Positions 32,984-33,971 of a stretch of 33,971 nt of DNA are shown here, piece by piece. Location of the stretch: assembly GCA_050699035.1 (NCBI GenBank), contig JBOHDE010000011.1, positions 1 through 33,971 on the forward strand. Reading direction: 5' to 3'. The DNA comes from WHTB01 sp050699035 (GTDB taxonomy: Bacteria; Actinomycetota; Actinomycetes; Propionibacteriales; Nocardioidaceae). The first letter of the stretch is position 1. Each line of letters opens with the position of its first letter. Both the position numbers and the translations under genes were made by a program. The notes under the pieces are model-generated. The model was given only the letters and a program-made list of their open reading frames with translations. It did no database searches and was not told where the DNA came from.

Positions 32984-33472
32984 TCAGAGCCAGTGGTTGT
33001 CATGGCGGAGGTAGAACGCGGCGCGTTCCTCCTCGCTGAGCACCTTGCCCTTGGCCACCTCCACGAGGGTCTCGAAGTACTCCTCACGCGGGGCGCCGGG
33101 GGTGAACAGCAGCAGCATCGAGGCCGGCTCACCGGGCTCGTTCTTGAATGCGTGGATCCCGCCCTGCGGTACGTACAGGTAGTCGCCCGACGTCGCGTCG
33201 ACCCACTGCTCGCCGTCATAGAGCCGCACGGTGCCGGACAGGATGAAGAAGGTCTCCGCGATGGTCTTGTGGAAGTGGGCGTCCGGCCCGCTGACCTCGG
33301 GGCCGAAGTCCCAGCGGTAGAGGCCGAACTCGCCCTTGGTGGAGGCGCCGGTGGAGAGGTAGTGCACCTTCGTACCCTTGGGGTTCACCAGCTCGGGCGG
33401 ATGGTCGTGCGCTCGGTAGGTCGCGCTGACCTCGCCGGTGCTGCCGAGGTAGCGCGGCTCTGGGTAGGACAT
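32984..33472 (-). CDS. Cupin-domain protein
   Basis: 162 residues. Cupin motif 1 is GPDAHFHKTIAETFFILSG (His66, His68, Glu73) and motif 2 GDYLYVPQGGIHAFKN (His107), so all four metal ligands are present. It could be a dioxygenase, isomerase or binding protein; nothing decides. ATG 33472 has GGGGGG upstream, and the gene follows the VOC gene by 13 bases, so they form one transcript. It ends 18 bases from the convergent sigma gene. Confidence 0.88.
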   Translation of the reverse strand: MSYPEPRYLGSTGEVSATYRAHDHPPELVNPKGTKVHYLSTGASTKGEFGLYRWDFGPEVSGPDAHFHKTIAETFFILSGTVRLYDGEQWVDATSGDYLYVPQGGIHAFKNEPGEPASMLLLFTPGAPREEYFETLVEVAKGKVLSEEERAAFYLRHDNHWL

Positions 33473-33485
33473 GGCGTACCCCCCT

Positions 33486-33869
33486 TCAGCTACCGCTGCC
33501 GTACGGGCGGGTGATGATCTCGAGGAAGTGCCCGCTGGGCTCCTCCCAGTAGACGCCCCGGCCGCCGTCGTTGGTGTTGAGCTCGCCCTCGCGGCGCCGG
33601 AACGGGTCGGCCCAGTAGGTGAGGCCGCGGGCCTTGATCCGGCCGAAGATCTCGTCGAACTCGGACTCGCCGACCAGGAACGCGTAGTGCTGCGGATGGA
33701 CGGTGCCGTGGTCGTCGGCGAAGTCGAGTGATACGTCGTTGTCGACCTGCACCACCAGGAACGGGCCGTACGGGGTCGGCGGAGCCAGCCCGAGCAGCTC
33801 GGCCAGGAAAGTCGCCGACTCTTGTTTGTCGCGGACGTTGACGATGGTGTGGTTCAGCTGCACGGCCAT
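33486..33869 (-). CDS. VOC-superfamily (glyoxalase/dioxygenase-fold) protein
   Basis: 127 residues of the vicinal-oxygen-chelate fold. Likely metal ligands are His7 (LNHTIV), His61 (HPQHYAFLV) and Glu117 (GHFLEIITRP). YWADPFRRREGELN and GRGVYWEEPSG are typical. It may be an isomerase, a lyase or an antibiotic/electrophile-binding protein. A GGGAG SD precedes ATG 33869. It is the first gene of a pair with the cupin. Confidence 0.88.
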   Translation of the reverse strand: MAVQLNHTIVNVRDKQESATFLAELLGLAPPTPYGPFLVVQVDNDVSLDFADDHGTVHPQHYAFLVGESEFDEIFGRIKARGLTYWADPFRRREGELNTNDGGRGVYWEEPSGHFLEIITRPYGSGS

Positions 33870-33946
33870 GGGGCTCCCTCTCGGTCTCGACCCGACTGAT
33901 CTTTCACCATGAGCTCCCTGCGGGCGTCCCGGAGGAGGTGCACGTC

Positions 33947-33971
33947 ATGGCCGCAGGGGCTGGCGACGCGG
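33947..33971 (+). CDS. Start of a gene running off the window (tentative)
   Basis: ATG 33947 follows a very strong SD (GGAGGAGG at 33931-33938) at the right distance, and the frame stays open for the eight codons left (MAAGAGDA). It is divergent from the VOC gene. Nothing can be said about its product. An ATG at 33909 in another frame is an alternative. Confidence 0.4.

Noticed and set aside
33703..33912. Plus-strand open frame opposite the VOC gene
   Set aside because: It is antisense to a clear VOC protein and has no recognisable content.

Overview
The base composition (very GC-rich), frequent GTG/TTG starts, long chains of ATGA/GTGA overlaps, a class F-type sortase and an ECF42-type sigma factor point to a chromosomal segment of a high-GC Actinomycetota. 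A Propionibacteriales/Nocardioides-like organism is my best guess, by impression only. No rRNA, tRNA, insertion sequence, prophage gene or CRISPR array was seen.

Region 1 (1-14176) is an exopolysaccharide or capsule locus of the Wzx/Wzy type. It starts with a truncated clan-A glycoside hydrolase, followed by a Wzz-like protein on the minus strand and an aminoglycoside-phosphotransferase-fold protein. A tightly overlapping plus-strand run then encodes a GT4 glycosyltransferase, a GT4-GT2 fusion, a Wzy/WaaL polymerase-ligase, a Wzx flippase, a PAPS-type sulfotransferase, a secreted membrane-anchored propeller-like protein and a second Wzz-like protein. A large secreted propeller/FN3/LamG protein closes the region. 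The sulfotransferase suggests that the polymer is sulfated.

Region 2 (14177-16151) has a 426-base spacer with two phased palindromes, a secreted stalk protein with a 12-base tandem repeat, and an overlapping class F-like sortase.

Region 3 (16183-30322) looks like one catabolic regulon for an acidic or uronate-type saccharide. It contains a secreted GH28-like enzyme, a D-2-hydroxyacid dehydrogenase, an SDR, and an eight-gene minus-strand operon. In order of transcription the operon encodes a solute-binding lipoprotein, two permeases, a fused dual ATPase, a ceramidase-fold hydrolase, an SDR, an enolase-superfamily enzyme and an SDR. A divergent FCD-type GntR regulator sits at its head. An identical GCTATAGCA core lies in all three control regions (16208, 19288, 29577) and is the best candidate operator. 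Substrate and exact reactions are unknown. Between the convergent SDR genes lies a 392-base gene-free island with two hairpins whose G-U wobbles favour a plus-strand RNA.

Region 4 (30356-33971) is housekeeping or accessory: a small membrane protein, a PPOX-fold flavoprotein, a DGPF/YCII protein with its ECF42 sigma factor and a TGTCGA promoter candidate, a VOC protein and cupin pair, and the first codons of a gene leaving the window.
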